This document shows, piece by piece, positions 33,964 through 45,100 of a DNA stretch of 64,000 nt; position 1 is the first letter of the stretch, and each line of letters starts with the position of its first letter. The notes below the pieces were generated by a model, which saw only the letters and a list, made by a program, of their open reading frames with translations, was not told the DNA's origin and did not search any database. The translations under genes and the position numbers were made by a program. The DNA lies in contig OZ244224.1 of assembly GCA_965217015.1 (NCBI GenBank), forward strand, positions 1,736,001 to 1,800,000, in the 5' to 3' direction. The DNA is from JAYQKL01 sp038142705. GTDB taxonomy: Bacteria > Pseudomonadota > Alphaproteobacteria > RS24.

Positions 33964-35253
33964 ATGAGTGAAGATTACAAAGTTGCGGATATCAGCCTTG
34001 CTGATTGGGGGCATAAAGAAATTGCCATTGCCGAAACGGAAATGCCTGGCTTGATGGCCTTGTGTGATGAATATGGCGATAGCAAACCGCTGGCGGGTGC
34101 GCGGGTGACAGGTTGTTTGCATATGACCATTCAAACAGCTGTTTTGATTAAAACCCTGATTGCCTTAGGCGCTGAAGTGCGCTGGTCGTCTTGCAATATT
34201 TTCTCGACCCAAGACCATGCCGCCGCCGCAATGGCGGATATGGGCGTGCCGGTTTTTGCTTGGAAAGGCGAGACTGAGGAAGAATATTGGTGGTGCGTCG
34301 AGCAAACCATTAAAGGGCCAGATGGCTGGACCCCGAATATCTTGTTAGATGATGGTGGCGACTTAACCCAAATGCTGCATGAAAAATACCCAGACATGCT
34401 TGATGATGTGGTCGGCGTTTCTGAAGAAACCACCACAGGTGTTTTGCGGCTCTATGAAATGGCCAAAGACGGTACGCTGAAAATTCCGGCGATAAATGTC
34501 AATGACAGTGTGACGAAATCCAAATTTGATAATCTTTATGGCTGCCGTGAAAGCCTAGTAGATGGCGTCAAGCGCGCCACAGATGTGATGATTGCGGGTA
34601 AGGTTGCTGTTGTTTGCGGCTTTGGCGATGTTGGTAAAGGCTCTGCTGAGAGCCTGCGCTCGCAGGGCGCACGGGTGATGGTCACAGAGATTGACCCGAT
34701 TTGTGCGCTGCAGGCCGCGATGGAAGGCTATGAAGTGGTGACAATGGACGATGCGGCACCGCTTGGCGATATTTTCATCACCGCCACAGGCAATAAGGAT
34801 ATTATTACAATTGACCATATGCGGGCGATGAAAGACCGCGCCATTGTTGGCAATATTGGTCATTTTGATAGTGAAATTCAGGTTGCGGCTTTGAAAAATT
34901 ATAACTGGCACAATATCAAACCGCAGGTTGATGAAATTGAATTTGCTGATGGCAAGCGGATTATACTGCTCGCCGAAGGGCGTTTGCTTAATCTGGGTTG
35001 CGCGACAGGCCACCCAAGTTTTGTGATGTCGGCTTCTTTCACCAATCAGGTTTTGGCACAAATTGAGCTCTGGCAGAACCATGCCAAATATGAGCGACAA
35101 GTTTATGTCTTGCCAAAACATTTAGATGAAAAAGTGGCTTCTTTGCATCTTGGAAAATTAGGCGCCAAGCTGACAGAATTGAGCAAAGATCAGGCGGATT
35201 ATATTGGGGTTGCGCAAAACGGCCCTTATAAGCCAGAGCATTATCGCTATTAA
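33964..35253 (+). CDS. ahcY: Adenosylhomocysteinase
   Basis: This 429-residue enzyme splits S-adenosylhomocysteine into adenosine and homocysteine, keeping methyltransferases free of product inhibition. It has the conserved GARVTGCLHMTIQTAVL, SSCNIFSTQDHAAAA, NVNDSVTKSKFDN, the NAD-binding VCGFGDVGKGSAESL and LLAEGRLLNLGCATGHPS, and ends in the usual KPEHYRY. AGGAG precedes the ATG with good spacing. It is convergent with the reductase gene, the two stops one base apart. Confidence 0.97.
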   Translation: MSEDYKVADISLADWGHKEIAIAETEMPGLMALCDEYGDSKPLAGARVTGCLHMTIQTAVLIKTLIALGAEVRWSSCNIFSTQDHAAAAMADMGVPVFAWKGETEEEYWWCVEQTIKGPDGWTPNILLDDGGDLTQMLHEKYPDMLDDVVGVSEETTTGVLRLYEMAKDGTLKIPAINVNDSVTKSKFDNLYGCRESLVDGVKRATDVMIAGKVAVVCGFGDVGKGSAESLRSQGARVMVTEIDPICALQAAMEGYEVVTMDDAAPLGDIFITATGNKDIITIDHMRAMKDRAIVGNIGHFDSEIQVAALKNYNWHNIKPQVDEIEFADGKRIILLAEGRLLNLGCATGHPSFVMSASFTNQVLAQIELWQNHAKYERQVYVLPKHLDEKVASLHLGKLGAKLTELSKDQADYIGVAQNGPYKPEHYRY

Positions 35254-35254
35254 T

Positions 35255-36481
35255 TTAGCCTAACAGCTCTTTTGCAGAGACAGCTTCATCGGCAAGCTTT
35301 GCGGGGTCAACTTTCAGACCATCGGCAAAGCTTGCATGCACCAGTTTTTTGGCGACCATAAATTCGGCAGGGCGATTGATTGCGTCCATTGCGATTAATT
35401 TGTCTCCTTCAAAATAAAACAGCGCAAATGACCGCTCGGCTGGGTTGCCGCGTAAGACAGTTTTATCATGTGTGCCAGAAAGCCCGACAGTTTGAAGTTT
35501 GACATCATATTGGTCAGACCAGAACCACGGAATATCCACATAAGGCTTGGGCACGCCAAGCATATGAGCGGCGGCAGCTTTGCCTTGTTCTATCGCATTT
35601 TGAACACTCTCAAGGCGCAATTTTCTATTCAACAATGGGTTGGGGTGCTGGGTGCAATCTCCGCCTGCATATATATCAGGGTCAGAAGTCTGGGCGTTTT
35701 CATTGACAAGAATGCCATTATCAATCTCTAAGCCTGCGGCCTCGGCCATTTCCACATTGGGTAAAATGCCAATGCCAACCACAACCAAATCAGCTTCGAT
35801 GGTGCTGCCATCAGATAGTTTGACAGCGGTGACCAAATCGTCAAATTCAAACCCTTCAACGCCCGTGCCAATGCGCATATCAACCCCTTCGGCGCGGTGT
35901 AAATCTTGATAAAAACTTGAAATTTGCGGGTCGGTTACACGCGCTAAAACCCGGTCCATCGCCTCGACAACGCAAGTCTCAAGCCCCATTTTTTGGGCCA
36001 CTGCCGCTGTTTCAAGACCAATATAACCGCCGCCAATAATCACCAGTTTTTTGCCGCTTGTGAAATAAGGTTTCATCGCTTCAATATCGGCAATAGAGCG
36101 CACAGCAAAAACATTTTCTTTATCAGCACCATCTAAAGGCAAGGGGCGCGGGCGCGAGCCAACCGACAGCATTAATTTGTCATAAGACAATATTGTGCCA
36201 TCATCTAAGCTGACAGTTTTGTCTGCGCGATTGAGCTGTTCAGCGCGGCGCCCGAGATGCAAGGTGACATTTTCTTTTTCATAAAAATCAGCCGGGCGGA
36301 AATATAAACGCTCAGCCGCCATCTCACCGGATAAGAATTTTTTTGACAGAGGCGGGCGTTGGTATGGCAGTTCTTTTTCTTCACCAACTAAATCAATAGC
36401 GCCCTCAAAGCCGCCTTGGCGTAAGCTGATAATGGTTTGTGCGCCTGCTTGTCCTGCGCCGATAATGACGATTTTTTCCAA
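35255..36481 (-). CDS. Ferredoxin/rubredoxin reductase-type FAD oxidoreductase
   Basis: This 408-residue protein of the pyridine-nucleotide-disulfide fold has FAD motif IVIIGAGQAGAQ at the N terminus, NAD(P)H motif KLVIIGGGYIGLETA near residue 145, and YAGGDCTQHPNP near residue 275. It resembles the reductases that feed ferredoxin-dependent P450s and Rieske oxygenases (as in putidaredoxin and biphenyl-dioxygenase systems). The start is a TTG at 36481, with AAGGGG six bases upstream and MEKIVIIGAG as N terminus; the frame upstream is lysine-rich with no match. No ferredoxin gene is adjacent. It is a candidate electron donor for the P450 at 19376-20614, by family only. Confidence 0.85.
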   Translation of the reverse strand: MEKIVIIGAGQAGAQTIISLRQGGFEGAIDLVGEEKELPYQRPPLSKKFLSGEMAAERLYFRPADFYEKENVTLHLGRRAEQLNRADKTVSLDDGTILSYDKLMLSVGSRPRPLPLDGADKENVFAVRSIADIEAMKPYFTSGKKLVIIGGGYIGLETAAVAQKMGLETCVVEAMDRVLARVTDPQISSFYQDLHRAEGVDMRIGTGVEGFEFDDLVTAVKLSDGSTIEADLVVVGIGILPNVEMAEAAGLEIDNGILVNENAQTSDPDIYAGGDCTQHPNPLLNRKLRLESVQNAIEQGKAAAAHMLGVPKPYVDIPWFWSDQYDVKLQTVGLSGTHDKTVLRGNPAERSFALFYFEGDKLIAMDAINRPAEFMVAKKLVHASFADGLKVDPAKLADEAVSAKELLG

Positions 36482-36564
36482 AATATGCCCCTTTGTTTTT
36501 TGCAAAATGAAGCATTTTGATTTTTTTTTCAAGTCTTGTCAGGCTTTTTCAGGCAAGATAAATA

Positions 36565-38133
36565 ATGATGATGAACACAAAGAAAAATTTGGCGAAAACA
36601 GAAATATTCTGCCCAGATGAAGCGGCCAGCCTTCGATTTGCTGTTTGGCTATCGGACTTGCTAGAGGCAGGGGATATTGTGTTTTTGAATGGTGATTTAG
36701 GGGCGGGCAAGACAAGCTTTGCGCGTGGTGTTATTCGCGCCCTTGTCGGCGACCAAATCAGCGTGCCAAGCCCAACTTTCACATTGGTTCAGGATTATCA
36801 GGGGCAGGATTTCCCCATTTACCATGCCGATTTATATCGCCTTGAAGACAGTCACGAGGCTGACGAGCTGGATTTGTTTGCCCACCCAGACAGGCTGGTT
36901 TTGCTGGAATGGGGCGCGCGCTTATTAGATGATGACACTCAGACCGCGCTATCGGCTGAGGCTTTGCGCCAATCGATTCATATTGATTTTGCGCATCACG
37001 AAACAGGGCGTCTTATCAGCCTGTCCGGTGCTGATAAATTCATGCAAAAGCTGGCCGCGGGCGATGGGTTCGCGCAGTTTATTGCCAGAGAACAAGCGGC
37101 GCAGGCGTTTTTAGAAAAATCGGGCTATGGCGCGGCGCAGCGCGAGGCAGTTGCGGGTGATGCATCAGGCCGGCGTTATGAGCGTTTATTGATGCCCGAT
37201 GAAGCGCGTTTTATTTTCATGGACTGGCCGCAAAGCCCATTACCAGACGCGGCTTCTTCTTATGCCCAGCAAGTGCATCTTGGTACAAAGACCGATTCTT
37301 TTGTTTGCATTTCAGCCTATTTGCGAAGCTTAGGCTTAACCGCGCCACGCCTGTTTGCAGCTGACTTGGCGCAAGGGTTTTTGGTTTTGGAAGATTTTGG
37401 GAGTCTGTCCTTGACCGAGCTGATAGACCGCAAAGCCCCAAATTTGCCGATTGTTTATGGCGAAGCGATTGAAACTTTGGTGCAATTGCACCAGACCACC
37501 CCTCCCAACGAACTGAAATATGACGGCGCCAGCCATGATTTGGCCAGGCTGGACCGTGATATTTTGAAAACAGAATTGGGTGTTTTTCTTGACTGGTATG
37601 CGCCCTATCAAAATATCTCATTGTCTGAGACAGCATTGGCTGAATGGGACGCAATTTGGGACATAATTTTTGACAAGCTATTCTCTGCTTCTGTTGGTCA
37701 GGAAAAAGATTTGCCGCAAGTGCTGGTGCTGCGCGATTTTCATTCGCCAAATATTATGTGGTGCGACGCGGCGCAAAGCTTGAATCGCATTGGCCTCATT
37801 GATGTGCAAGATGCGTTAATAGGGGCGCCAGCATATGATGTCGTGTCACTTTTGCAAGATGCCCGTCGTGATGTTTCTGAACAGCAAGCTGCGCATTATC
37901 TCGCGCATTATTTGGCCCGTACAGGGTTTGATGAACCCCGTTTCATGCAGACATATTATATATTAGGAGCGCAGCGCAATTTGCGGATTGCTGGCGTGTT
38001 TGCCCGCCTTGCTATGCGCGATGGCCGCGCTGAATATTTAGCCCATCTGCCGCGTGTGTTTGGCTATTTATCCCAATGTTTCAAACATGCCGACTTGCGG
38101 GAATTGGATAAATGGCTACAGAATCACTTATAA
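36565..38133 (+). CDS. Fusion protein: TsaE ATPase plus AmgK-type phosphotransferase
   Basis: This 522-residue protein has two parts. Residues 1 to about 160 are TsaE (P-loop GDLGAGKTS, VPSPTFTLVQDY, HADLYRLED, LLEWGAR), the ATPase of the complex making the t6A37 modification of ANN-decoding tRNAs. Residues from about 175 on are an aminoglycoside-phosphotransferase-fold kinase with GDASGRRYERL, VLVLRDFHSPNIMW at the catalytic loop and IGLIDVQDALIG at the metal site. That kinase type (AmgK) phosphorylates N-acetylmuramate or N-acetylglucosamine in wall recycling. The MurU-like gene follows, supporting that role. The fusion is known in some alphaproteobacteria. Three tandem ATGs make the exact start uncertain by six bases. 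Confidence 0.9.
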   Translation: MMMNTKKNLAKTEIFCPDEAASLRFAVWLSDLLEAGDIVFLNGDLGAGKTSFARGVIRALVGDQISVPSPTFTLVQDYQGQDFPIYHADLYRLEDSHEADELDLFAHPDRLVLLEWGARLLDDDTQTALSAEALRQSIHIDFAHHETGRLISLSGADKFMQKLAAGDGFAQFIAREQAAQAFLEKSGYGAAQREAVAGDASGRRYERLLMPDEARFIFMDWPQSPLPDAASSYAQQVHLGTKTDSFVCISAYLRSLGLTAPRLFAADLAQGFLVLEDFGSLSLTELIDRKAPNLPIVYGEAIETLVQLHQTTPPNELKYDGASHDLARLDRDILKTELGVFLDWYAPYQNISLSETALAEWDAIWDIIFDKLFSASVGQEKDLPQVLVLRDFHSPNIMWCDAAQSLNRIGLIDVQDALIGAPAYDVVSLLQDARRDVSEQQAAHYLAHYLARTGFDEPRFMQTYYILGAQRNLRIAGVFARLAMRDGRAEYLAHLPRVFGYLSQCFKHADLRELDKWLQNHL

Positions 38134-38171
38134 AAAGATAAGGATAATAATCAAGAATTTGGCCACACTTC

Positions 38172-38927
38172 ATGACCCAAACAGAGACAGCTTCAATCAA
38201 ACCGCCCATTAAAACAGCAATGGTTCTAGCCGCCGGGCGTGGCACACGCATGCGCGCTGCAGATACGGACCCACCCAAACCACTTACGCTTTTAGCGGGC
38301 GCAACATTGCTTGACCGTATGATTGAAAAACTAAAATCCGCAGGCATTGAAAGACTGGTTGTTAATGTGCATTTCAAAGCGGATTGGATTGAAGCGCATC
38401 TTTTGCAAAATGGCGCGCGCCAAGACGGGCTTGACGTGTTTATATCTGACGAACGTGGTCATTTAATGGATACAGGCGGCGGGGTGTTGAAAGCGCGCGA
38501 GACACTCGGCGATGCGCCTTTTTATGTGTGTAATGCCGATGTTTTTTGGCTGGAAACACAGAATAATTTGCAAGCTCTGGCGCAAGGTTTTGACCCAGAA
38601 AACATGTCCGCTCTTTTATTATTAGCCGACCGAGCGCGCGCTTCTGGTTATGATGGCGCGGGCGATTTTCACATGTCGGAAAATGGGTTGTTAAAAAGGC
38701 GTGGGCTAGATGTGCAGGCCTCTTTAATTTATGCAGGCGCGCAAATTGTCAATCCGGCTTTGCTGGCAGAGGCCCCGCAAGAGGGCGAGCCATTTTCATT
38801 TAATTTATTATGGGATGCGGCGATTGCCCAAAACCGGCTTTTCGGCCTGCCCTTGCAAGGAGATTGGATGCATATTGGCACGCCTGAAGGTCTGGCGGAA
38901 GCCGAGCAACGCTTGCAAGCTGGCTAA
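38172..38927 (+). CDS. murU: Nucleotidyltransferase, MurU-type (N-acetylmuramate-1-phosphate uridylyltransferase)
   Basis: This 251-residue NTP-transferase has the nucleotide-binding MVLAAGRGTRMRAADTDPP with the following KPL, the metal Asp in VCNADVFW and a C-terminal GDWMHIGTPEGLAEAE. It belongs to the MurU group that makes UDP-MurNAc from MurNAc-1-phosphate, completing the bypass started by AmgK in the fused gene 38 bases upstream. This lets the cell reuse wall sugars and bypass de novo MurA-dependent synthesis. A general sugar-nucleotide transferase is the alternative, but the neighbour supports MurU. Confidence 0.88.
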   Translation: MTQTETASIKPPIKTAMVLAAGRGTRMRAADTDPPKPLTLLAGATLLDRMIEKLKSAGIERLVVNVHFKADWIEAHLLQNGARQDGLDVFISDERGHLMDTGGGVLKARETLGDAPFYVCNADVFWLETQNNLQALAQGFDPENMSALLLLADRARASGYDGAGDFHMSENGLLKRRGLDVQASLIYAGAQIVNPALLAEAPQEGEPFSFNLLWDAAIAQNRLFGLPLQGDWMHIGTPEGLAEAEQRLQAG

Positions 38928-38991
38928 TGGTTGATGCGTATCAGGCTCCAATTATCAATCCGCAGGTGAAAATTTTGCGTTATAGTGAGTT

Positions 38992-41900
38992 ATGACCCAA
39001 GCGCCGTCTAATCTTTTTTCTATCCCCGCTGGTGAGGATTTTATTCACTGTCTCGCTGAAACCTTGTTGAATGACAAAAGTTTTGGTGGCGCCATTAACT
39101 GGGCTGATGAGCAGGCTGATGCGGGCGCTTTTGCCTTGTCTGATTTTACGGTTTTATTGCCCACACGCCGTGCGGTGCGTGAGTTGCGTCAAAAGCTGTT
39201 GGCCTTGTCAGATACAGACAGCCTGCTTTTGCCGGATATTCGTACATTGGCTGATGTTGATGAAATGGATTTGTTTTTCGCGCTGCGCCACCCAGAAGTT
39301 CTAGATGTAAAGCCTGTGATACCCAGCTTGCAGCGCGAGGCCTATTTATTGCGAGAAGTTTTGGCTTGGCAAAGTGGGCAGGCTAGGCAAAATGGGCAAG
39401 AGGATACCCCGCAATCTGTTGGGGCAAAATCTGATGAAATGTGGCGCAAGCAGCAGGGCCATATTGTGCAAGCCGCTGATTTAAGTGCTGATTTAGCCGC
39501 TTTTCTCGATCAAGCTCAAACTGAAGAAATTGATTTATCGCGCTTAGAGGGTTTGGTGGCTGATAATTTTGCCGATAATTGGCGCCAGACACTCGCATTT
39601 TTGTCCATTATCACGCAAAAATGGCCAGCCGAAAAAGCGCGTCTCGATGGCTTGGACCCGTCCGAATATCGTAATTTGCTCATTCGGTTGCAGGCCGAGA
39701 TTTGGCATAAAAACCAACCGCGCAAGCCGATTATCGCAGCTGGTTCGACAGGGAGTATTCCCGCGACAGCCGATTTATTGAAAGAGATTTTGGCGTTGCC
39801 AAATGGGGTGGTGGTTTTGCCAGGCCTTGATTTGGATATGCCGTCTGATGTGTGGGCGCAATTGGTTCATGACCCTGCGCACCCGCAATCAGGCCTCTAT
39901 CATATGATGGAAAAGCTTGAAACCTCGCGCCAAAATGTTCGGATATTTCCATCTGCGGAACATCATAAAAATACAGGATGCGCGCACCAGCTTGCTGCGC
40001 GCCGGCAGTTTGTTAATCTGGCTCTTTTGCCGAGTGAGCAAACCTATCTTTGGTCTCAATCAGCATCAGAAACCGCGTCAGGCACTGCAACGGCCACGCT
40101 TGATTTAGATAAAGCGCTTTCGGGTTTTTCGGTTTATGAAGCCCCCGATATGCGCCGAGAGGCGGGGGTGATTGCGCTGGCCATGCGCGAAATACTCGAA
40201 ACGCCGGATAAAAAGGCCATATTGATAACCCCTGACCGGCATTTAGCGCGCCGTGTTTCGGCGGAGTTAAAGCGCTGGGATATTAATATTGATGACACGG
40301 CGGGCGTGTCCTTGTCGCGCCATGCGGTTGGTCTTTTGGTGCGCCTCATATTGGACGCGCGCGCCAGCCATTATGCGCCTGTTGCCTTATTGGCATTGCT
40401 CAAACATTCAATGGTATGTCTGGCTGATACCAGAGCGCAGCATTTAGAGCTGGTGCAAGAGTTTGATTTTGCCTTGCGTCAGGGCGGGCATTTCACAGAG
40501 ACTGACCCAGCGCGGCAGGGCGCTTATGGGTTAGAAAGCTATCGCCTGCATATCCAAGCCCTCATCGCGCAAACCCAGCAAGAAAAAACAGAAAATGCTT
40601 ATCGGTATTTTGATAAGCGCTTAAAAGATTTACCCGCGCTGGACATGTTTTTAGAAAAATTGATTGAGGCGATGCAGCATATGAGTGCGCTCACCAAAGC
40701 TGAATCGCCAGCGCAATTGGCACAAGCCGTGCGCCAGACCATGCCGCTTTTAATGGGCCGAGATATTGGAGCCGCCAGCCTTGAAACCGCGCGCGCAGAA
40801 GAAGAATTGCTGGCTTTCTTTGATAGTTTGGCCGTCATGCAAGAGCCTGTGGAGCAAGAAGAATGGCCGCATTTGTTTGATTTATGGCTGGCGCGAAAGC
40901 CGATACGGCCCCAAAAGGGCCTGCACCCGCGTCTGGCGATTATGGGACTGCTTGAGGCGCGTTTGGTGCAAGCCGATTTGATGATTTTGGGCGGGTTAAA
41001 TGAGGGGGTCTGGCCGCAAGTTCCCGATACAGGGCCTTGGGTGTCGCGGCCTATGCGGGCTGAGTTGGGCATGACCAGCCCAGAGCGGCGGATTGGTTTA
41101 ATGGCGCATGATTTTGCGCAAGCCGTTTGTGCGCCGCAGGTTTTGGTTACGCGGGCAAAAAAAACAGGTGGCACGGCGATGGTCGCTGCGCGTTGGTTAA
41201 CACGCATGACGGCTTTGGTAAAAGGCATTAAAGGTGACAATGCCAGCTTGCCGCAAGCCTCAAGATTAGCGCGTTTAGGTGAGCAGCTTGACCCTGTCAA
41301 TGCAACTTATGACGCGCCGATAGCTGAACAAAAACCTAAGCCACGCCCGATTATTGATGTGCGTCCGCAAAAATTATCTGTGACGCAAATAGAAACGCTG
41401 CAAAAAAACCCATATGCGATTTATGCGCGTCATATTTTAGGTCTGAAAAAGCTCGACCCTTTAGAAATGCCATCAACTGGTGCGGCGCGGGGAACATTTA
41501 TCCATAAAATTTTAGAGAAATTTGGGCGCCAAACAGAGGCAGGCATGCCGCCTAATCCTGAAGATTTAATGGCCGCCATTATTAAAGAAACCGCGCAAGA
41601 AATACCCGGCGCGCAGGATATATTGCGCTATTGGGCGGCGCGGTTAGAGGCCCTTACAAGCTGGTTTATTGATTTTGAAACCGAAAGGCGCACACAGGTT
41701 GAGCGTATTAAACTTGAAGAAACAGGTGCGCGCGCGTTTGACATTAACGGAAAGATTTTTACGCTCACAGCGAAAGCAGACCGCGTTGAAATCAATCCGG
41801 ATAAAAGTATCAATCTTTTGGATTATAAAACCTATCGCCCGCCATCAGCAGGTGATGTGAAAAAGCAAAAGAACCCGCAATTGCTGTTAGAGGCCTTGAT

Positions 41901-42186
41901 TGCGCAGGCGGGTGGTTTTTCAAGTCTTGAGGCGGCGCGTGTGGCGGCGTTGGAAAATATTCATATCAGCGGGGGGCATCCTGAGGGCGAAATTATGCCC
42001 ATCACAGATTTTGATGATGCACTGGCGGAAGCTGAACAAGGGCTGCTTGATTTGGTGACGGCATATCTTTTTGGTGATGCGGCTTTTGAACCTCATACAC
42101 AACCTAAGCTGATTAAATATGCTGATGATTATGACCATTTGGCACGACTGTTGGAATGGTCGAGTCAGGAAGGTGAGGAGGCATGA
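38992..42186 (+). CDS. addB: Double-strand break repair protein AddB
   Basis: AddB is the 1064-residue subunit of the alphaproteobacterial AddAB helicase-nuclease, which resects double-strand breaks and loads RecA. It shows the long helicase-like scaffold (PTRRAVRELRQKLL, GGLNEGVWPQVPDTGPWVSR) and the C-terminal nuclease domain with RGTFIHKILEKFG and LLDYKTYRPP. No classical Walker A is evident near the N terminus, as in alphaproteobacterial AddB. The last four bases overlap the addA start (ATGA), a translationally coupled pair. The gene begins 64 bases after murU. Confidence 0.93.
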   Translation: MTQAPSNLFSIPAGEDFIHCLAETLLNDKSFGGAINWADEQADAGAFALSDFTVLLPTRRAVRELRQKLLALSDTDSLLLPDIRTLADVDEMDLFFALRHPEVLDVKPVIPSLQREAYLLREVLAWQSGQARQNGQEDTPQSVGAKSDEMWRKQQGHIVQAADLSADLAAFLDQAQTEEIDLSRLEGLVADNFADNWRQTLAFLSIITQKWPAEKARLDGLDPSEYRNLLIRLQAEIWHKNQPRKPIIAAGSTGSIPATADLLKEILALPNGVVVLPGLDLDMPSDVWAQLVHDPAHPQSGLYHMMEKLETSRQNVRIFPSAEHHKNTGCAHQLAARRQFVNLALLPSEQTYLWSQSASETASGTATATLDLDKALSGFSVYEAPDMRREAGVIALAMREILETPDKKAILITPDRHLARRVSAELKRWDINIDDTAGVSLSRHAVGLLVRLILDARASHYAPVALLALLKHSMVCLADTRAQHLELVQEFDFALRQGGHFTETDPARQGAYGLESYRLHIQALIAQTQQEKTENAYRYFDKRLKDLPALDMFLEKLIEAMQHMSALTKAESPAQLAQAVRQTMPLLMGRDIGAASLETARAEEELLAFFDSLAVMQEPVEQEEWPHLFDLWLARKPIRPQKGLHPRLAIMGLLEARLVQADLMILGGLNEGVWPQVPDTGPWVSRPMRAELGMTSPERRIGLMAHDFAQAVCAPQVLVTRAKKTGGTAMVAARWLTRMTALVKGIKGDNASLPQASRLARLGEQLDPVNATYDAPIAEQKPKPRPIIDVRPQKLSVTQIETLQKNPYAIYARHILGLKKLDPLEMPSTGAARGTFIHKILEKFGRQTEAGMPPNPEDLMAAIIKETAQEIPGAQDILRYWAARLEALTSWFIDFETERRTQVERIKLEETGARAFDINGKIFTLTAKADRVEINPDKSINLLDYKTYRPPSAGDVKKQKNPQLLLEALIAQAGGFSSLEAARVAALENIHISGGHPEGEIMPITDFDDALAEAEQGLLDLVTAYLFGDAAFEPHTQPKLIKYADDYDHLARLLEWSSQEGEEA

Positions 42187-45100
42187 CCGAATCTGTTAAT
42201 GCCTCAAATGCTTCAAGAGCCGATGCCTCAATTTGGGTGTCGGCCAATGCGGGTTCGGGTAAAACCTATGTTTTGGTTACCCGTTTGGTCGCCCTTTTAT
42301 TGGCAGGCAGCTTGCCTGAACGGCTTTTATGCCTGACCTATACACGCAGCGCCGCCGCTGAAATGCAGGAACGGCTTTTCCAATTGCTGGGCGAATGGGC
42401 AGTGATGCCAGAGCCAGAGCTCAAGCGAGCCATGGAGGCGCGTCTTGGACATGCCCCAAGCCGCAAAGAACTTGCAAAAGCACGGATTTTATTTGCCCAA
42501 GCGCTTGAGACACCGGGGGGCATTAAGATACAAACCATACACGCTTTTTGTGAGTCGCTGCTCAACCGGTTCCCACTAGAGGCAGGCATCACACCGGGCT
42601 TTCAGGTGATTGATGACCGGTTGTTCAAAAATCTGGTGGCACAAGCGCGGCGTAGAATTCTCGACACGCAAGATGCTGCTTTGCGCAAAAGCCTGAATAT
42701 TTTGACCCGCCATCTTAATGAACAAGCCTTTGATGATATGATTGCGGATATTGTCCGCCGCCGCGACTGGTTCAAGACGCATTCTTTTGACAAAAAAATT
42801 CAATTCTTGCTTGATAGTCTGGAGTTGAGTGAGCCGCCTATTCAATATGAGATTATGATGGCATTTTGGGCAGATTTTTCGGCTCAAACTGCGTTGGCTT
42901 ATCGCGATATTTTTCGCGATGAAGTCGATGCTGACCTCAAAAAGGCTGACCTATTTGACCGCATTGCGCGTGCGCTCACCCAAACCGCGCCCTATGAGGA
43001 GGCATGGGCTTTGCTCAAAGGCCATTTGCTGACCAACAAGGGTGAAATCCGCAAAAGCCTGATGCGCAAAAAACTTGCGCAAGCCCACCCAAAAATGGCG
43101 GAACAGTTACAGCATGATGCAGCCCAGCTGCTCCAAACCAATGACGCGCTGAACAATGCCCGCATTTATGATATGAGCGTGGCTTTTTATATTTTTGCTG
43201 ATGCGTTACTTGATGAAATATCGGCGCTGCAAATATCGCAAAACCTGCTTGATTATGATGATTTAATTGAAAAGACAGTCAGTCTGTTAACCGATAAGGC
43301 CGCGACAGCGTGGGTTATGTATAAGCTCGATGGCGGGCTTGACCATATTTTGCTCGATGAAGCACAAGATACCAGCCCGGCGCAATGGAAATTGATTGAG
43401 GCGCTGGCCGCGGAGTTTTTTGATGGAGAAAGCGCGCGCGAGCAAGAGCGCACCGTGTTTGTGGTGGGCGATGAGAAGCAATCTATTTTTTCATTTCAGG
43501 GCGCCGACCCCACCAGCTTTGAGCGTATGCGCCAATATTTTGAAAATAAGACGGCGCAATCCAATCGCTTATTTATTAAGGTGGATTTGCAAAAATCTTA
43601 TCGCACTGTTCCCGATGTCCTTGAAGTGGTCGATAAAGTTTCAGCCCATCAAGGCATGGTTGAAAGTCTGACCGAAAATCCGCAAAAGCCTGTTCAGCAT
43701 CGGGCGGAACGCGATACAAAAGGGTTTGTTGAGTTATGGCCCTGTGAAGCGGCAGAAAAATCAGATGAGGAAGATTATTGGCGTCCCAAGGCGCAAGCCA
43801 GCATTTTGGAAACGCCGCGGGCCAGATTGGCGACAAAAATAGCGGATAAAATTCATGAACTGATTGCCGACCCAGGCCTTCATGTTCAGCCGAAAGATAT
43901 TCTTATCCTTGTGCAAAATCGCGATGCTTTTGTGGTTGATATGATACGCGCCCTTAAACAGGCGGCGCGGCGCGTGCCAGTTGCGGGCGCGGACCGCATG
44001 CAGCTTTTGGAGCAGATTGCGGTGATGGATTTAATGGCCGCAGCACGCGCAGCACTCTTGCCGCATGATGATTTAAGTTTGGCAAGTTTTTTGCGTAGCC
44101 CGCTTGGAGGGCTCGATGAAGATACGCTGTTTGACTTATGTTATGGCGATGTGTCCGAAACTCAAAACGCTGAGTATAAAGGGCCAAATCCGGCTTTGAA
44201 GCGGCGTTTTTTATATCATCAATTGGCGCAGGCGGCGGCTGATGAGACAGCTTCTGCAGCGGTAAAAAAAGCGCATCAACGGTTCCAAATGCTGTGTGCG
44301 ATGGCCAATCAATCTGCGCCATTTGAATTTTTCTCACATCTTTTAAGCGCCGATGGTGGGCGCCGCGATTTGATTGCGCGTCTTGGGCAGGAAGTTGATG
44401 ATCCGGTTGATGAGTTATTGTCTTTGGCGCTGGATTATGAACGGCAAAACCCACCAAACCTGCAGGGTTTTTTGTCTTGGCTTGAAAATGTCGAAGCAGA
44501 GGTCAAGCGGGATATGGAGCAGGGGCTTGATGCGGTGCGGATTATGACGGTGCATGGCGCGAAGGGGCTGGAGGCATCGATTGTGTTTATGGCCGATACA
44601 TGCCGTCCATCTGCCAAAACGGGTGGGGCGCGTGTGCCGCTCATGGTCGGGCCGCAAGGGGGCATGCTCTACCGCCCGAAAAGCGATGATAATTCACAGC
44701 ATGGTAAAAAATACCAGCAGGTGCAGCAAGACCGGGAGCGTGCAGAACATAAGCGCTTGCTTTATGTGGCGATGACTCGTGCCAGAGACCGGCTCTATAT
44801 TGGCGGGTTTTCAGGCTATAATAAACGGCCAGATGATTGCTGGTATGAGATGATATCTCAAACCCTAATCGCTGACCCGAAAACACAAGAGCTTGAAGAA
44901 AATGGCGAAACGATATGGCGTTATGGTGAGGCAAGCTTCGTTGATGAGGATCGTCAAAACGCATCTCAATCTGCGCAAGATTTTGCGACAGAGGCGGCGC
45001 TTGAGGTGCCAGACTGGTTTGATAAGGCTGTCACGCAAAGCCATGATTTTATCGATATAGAAAGCCCGTCTTTGGTGTTGCAACATATGGATAAAGACAC

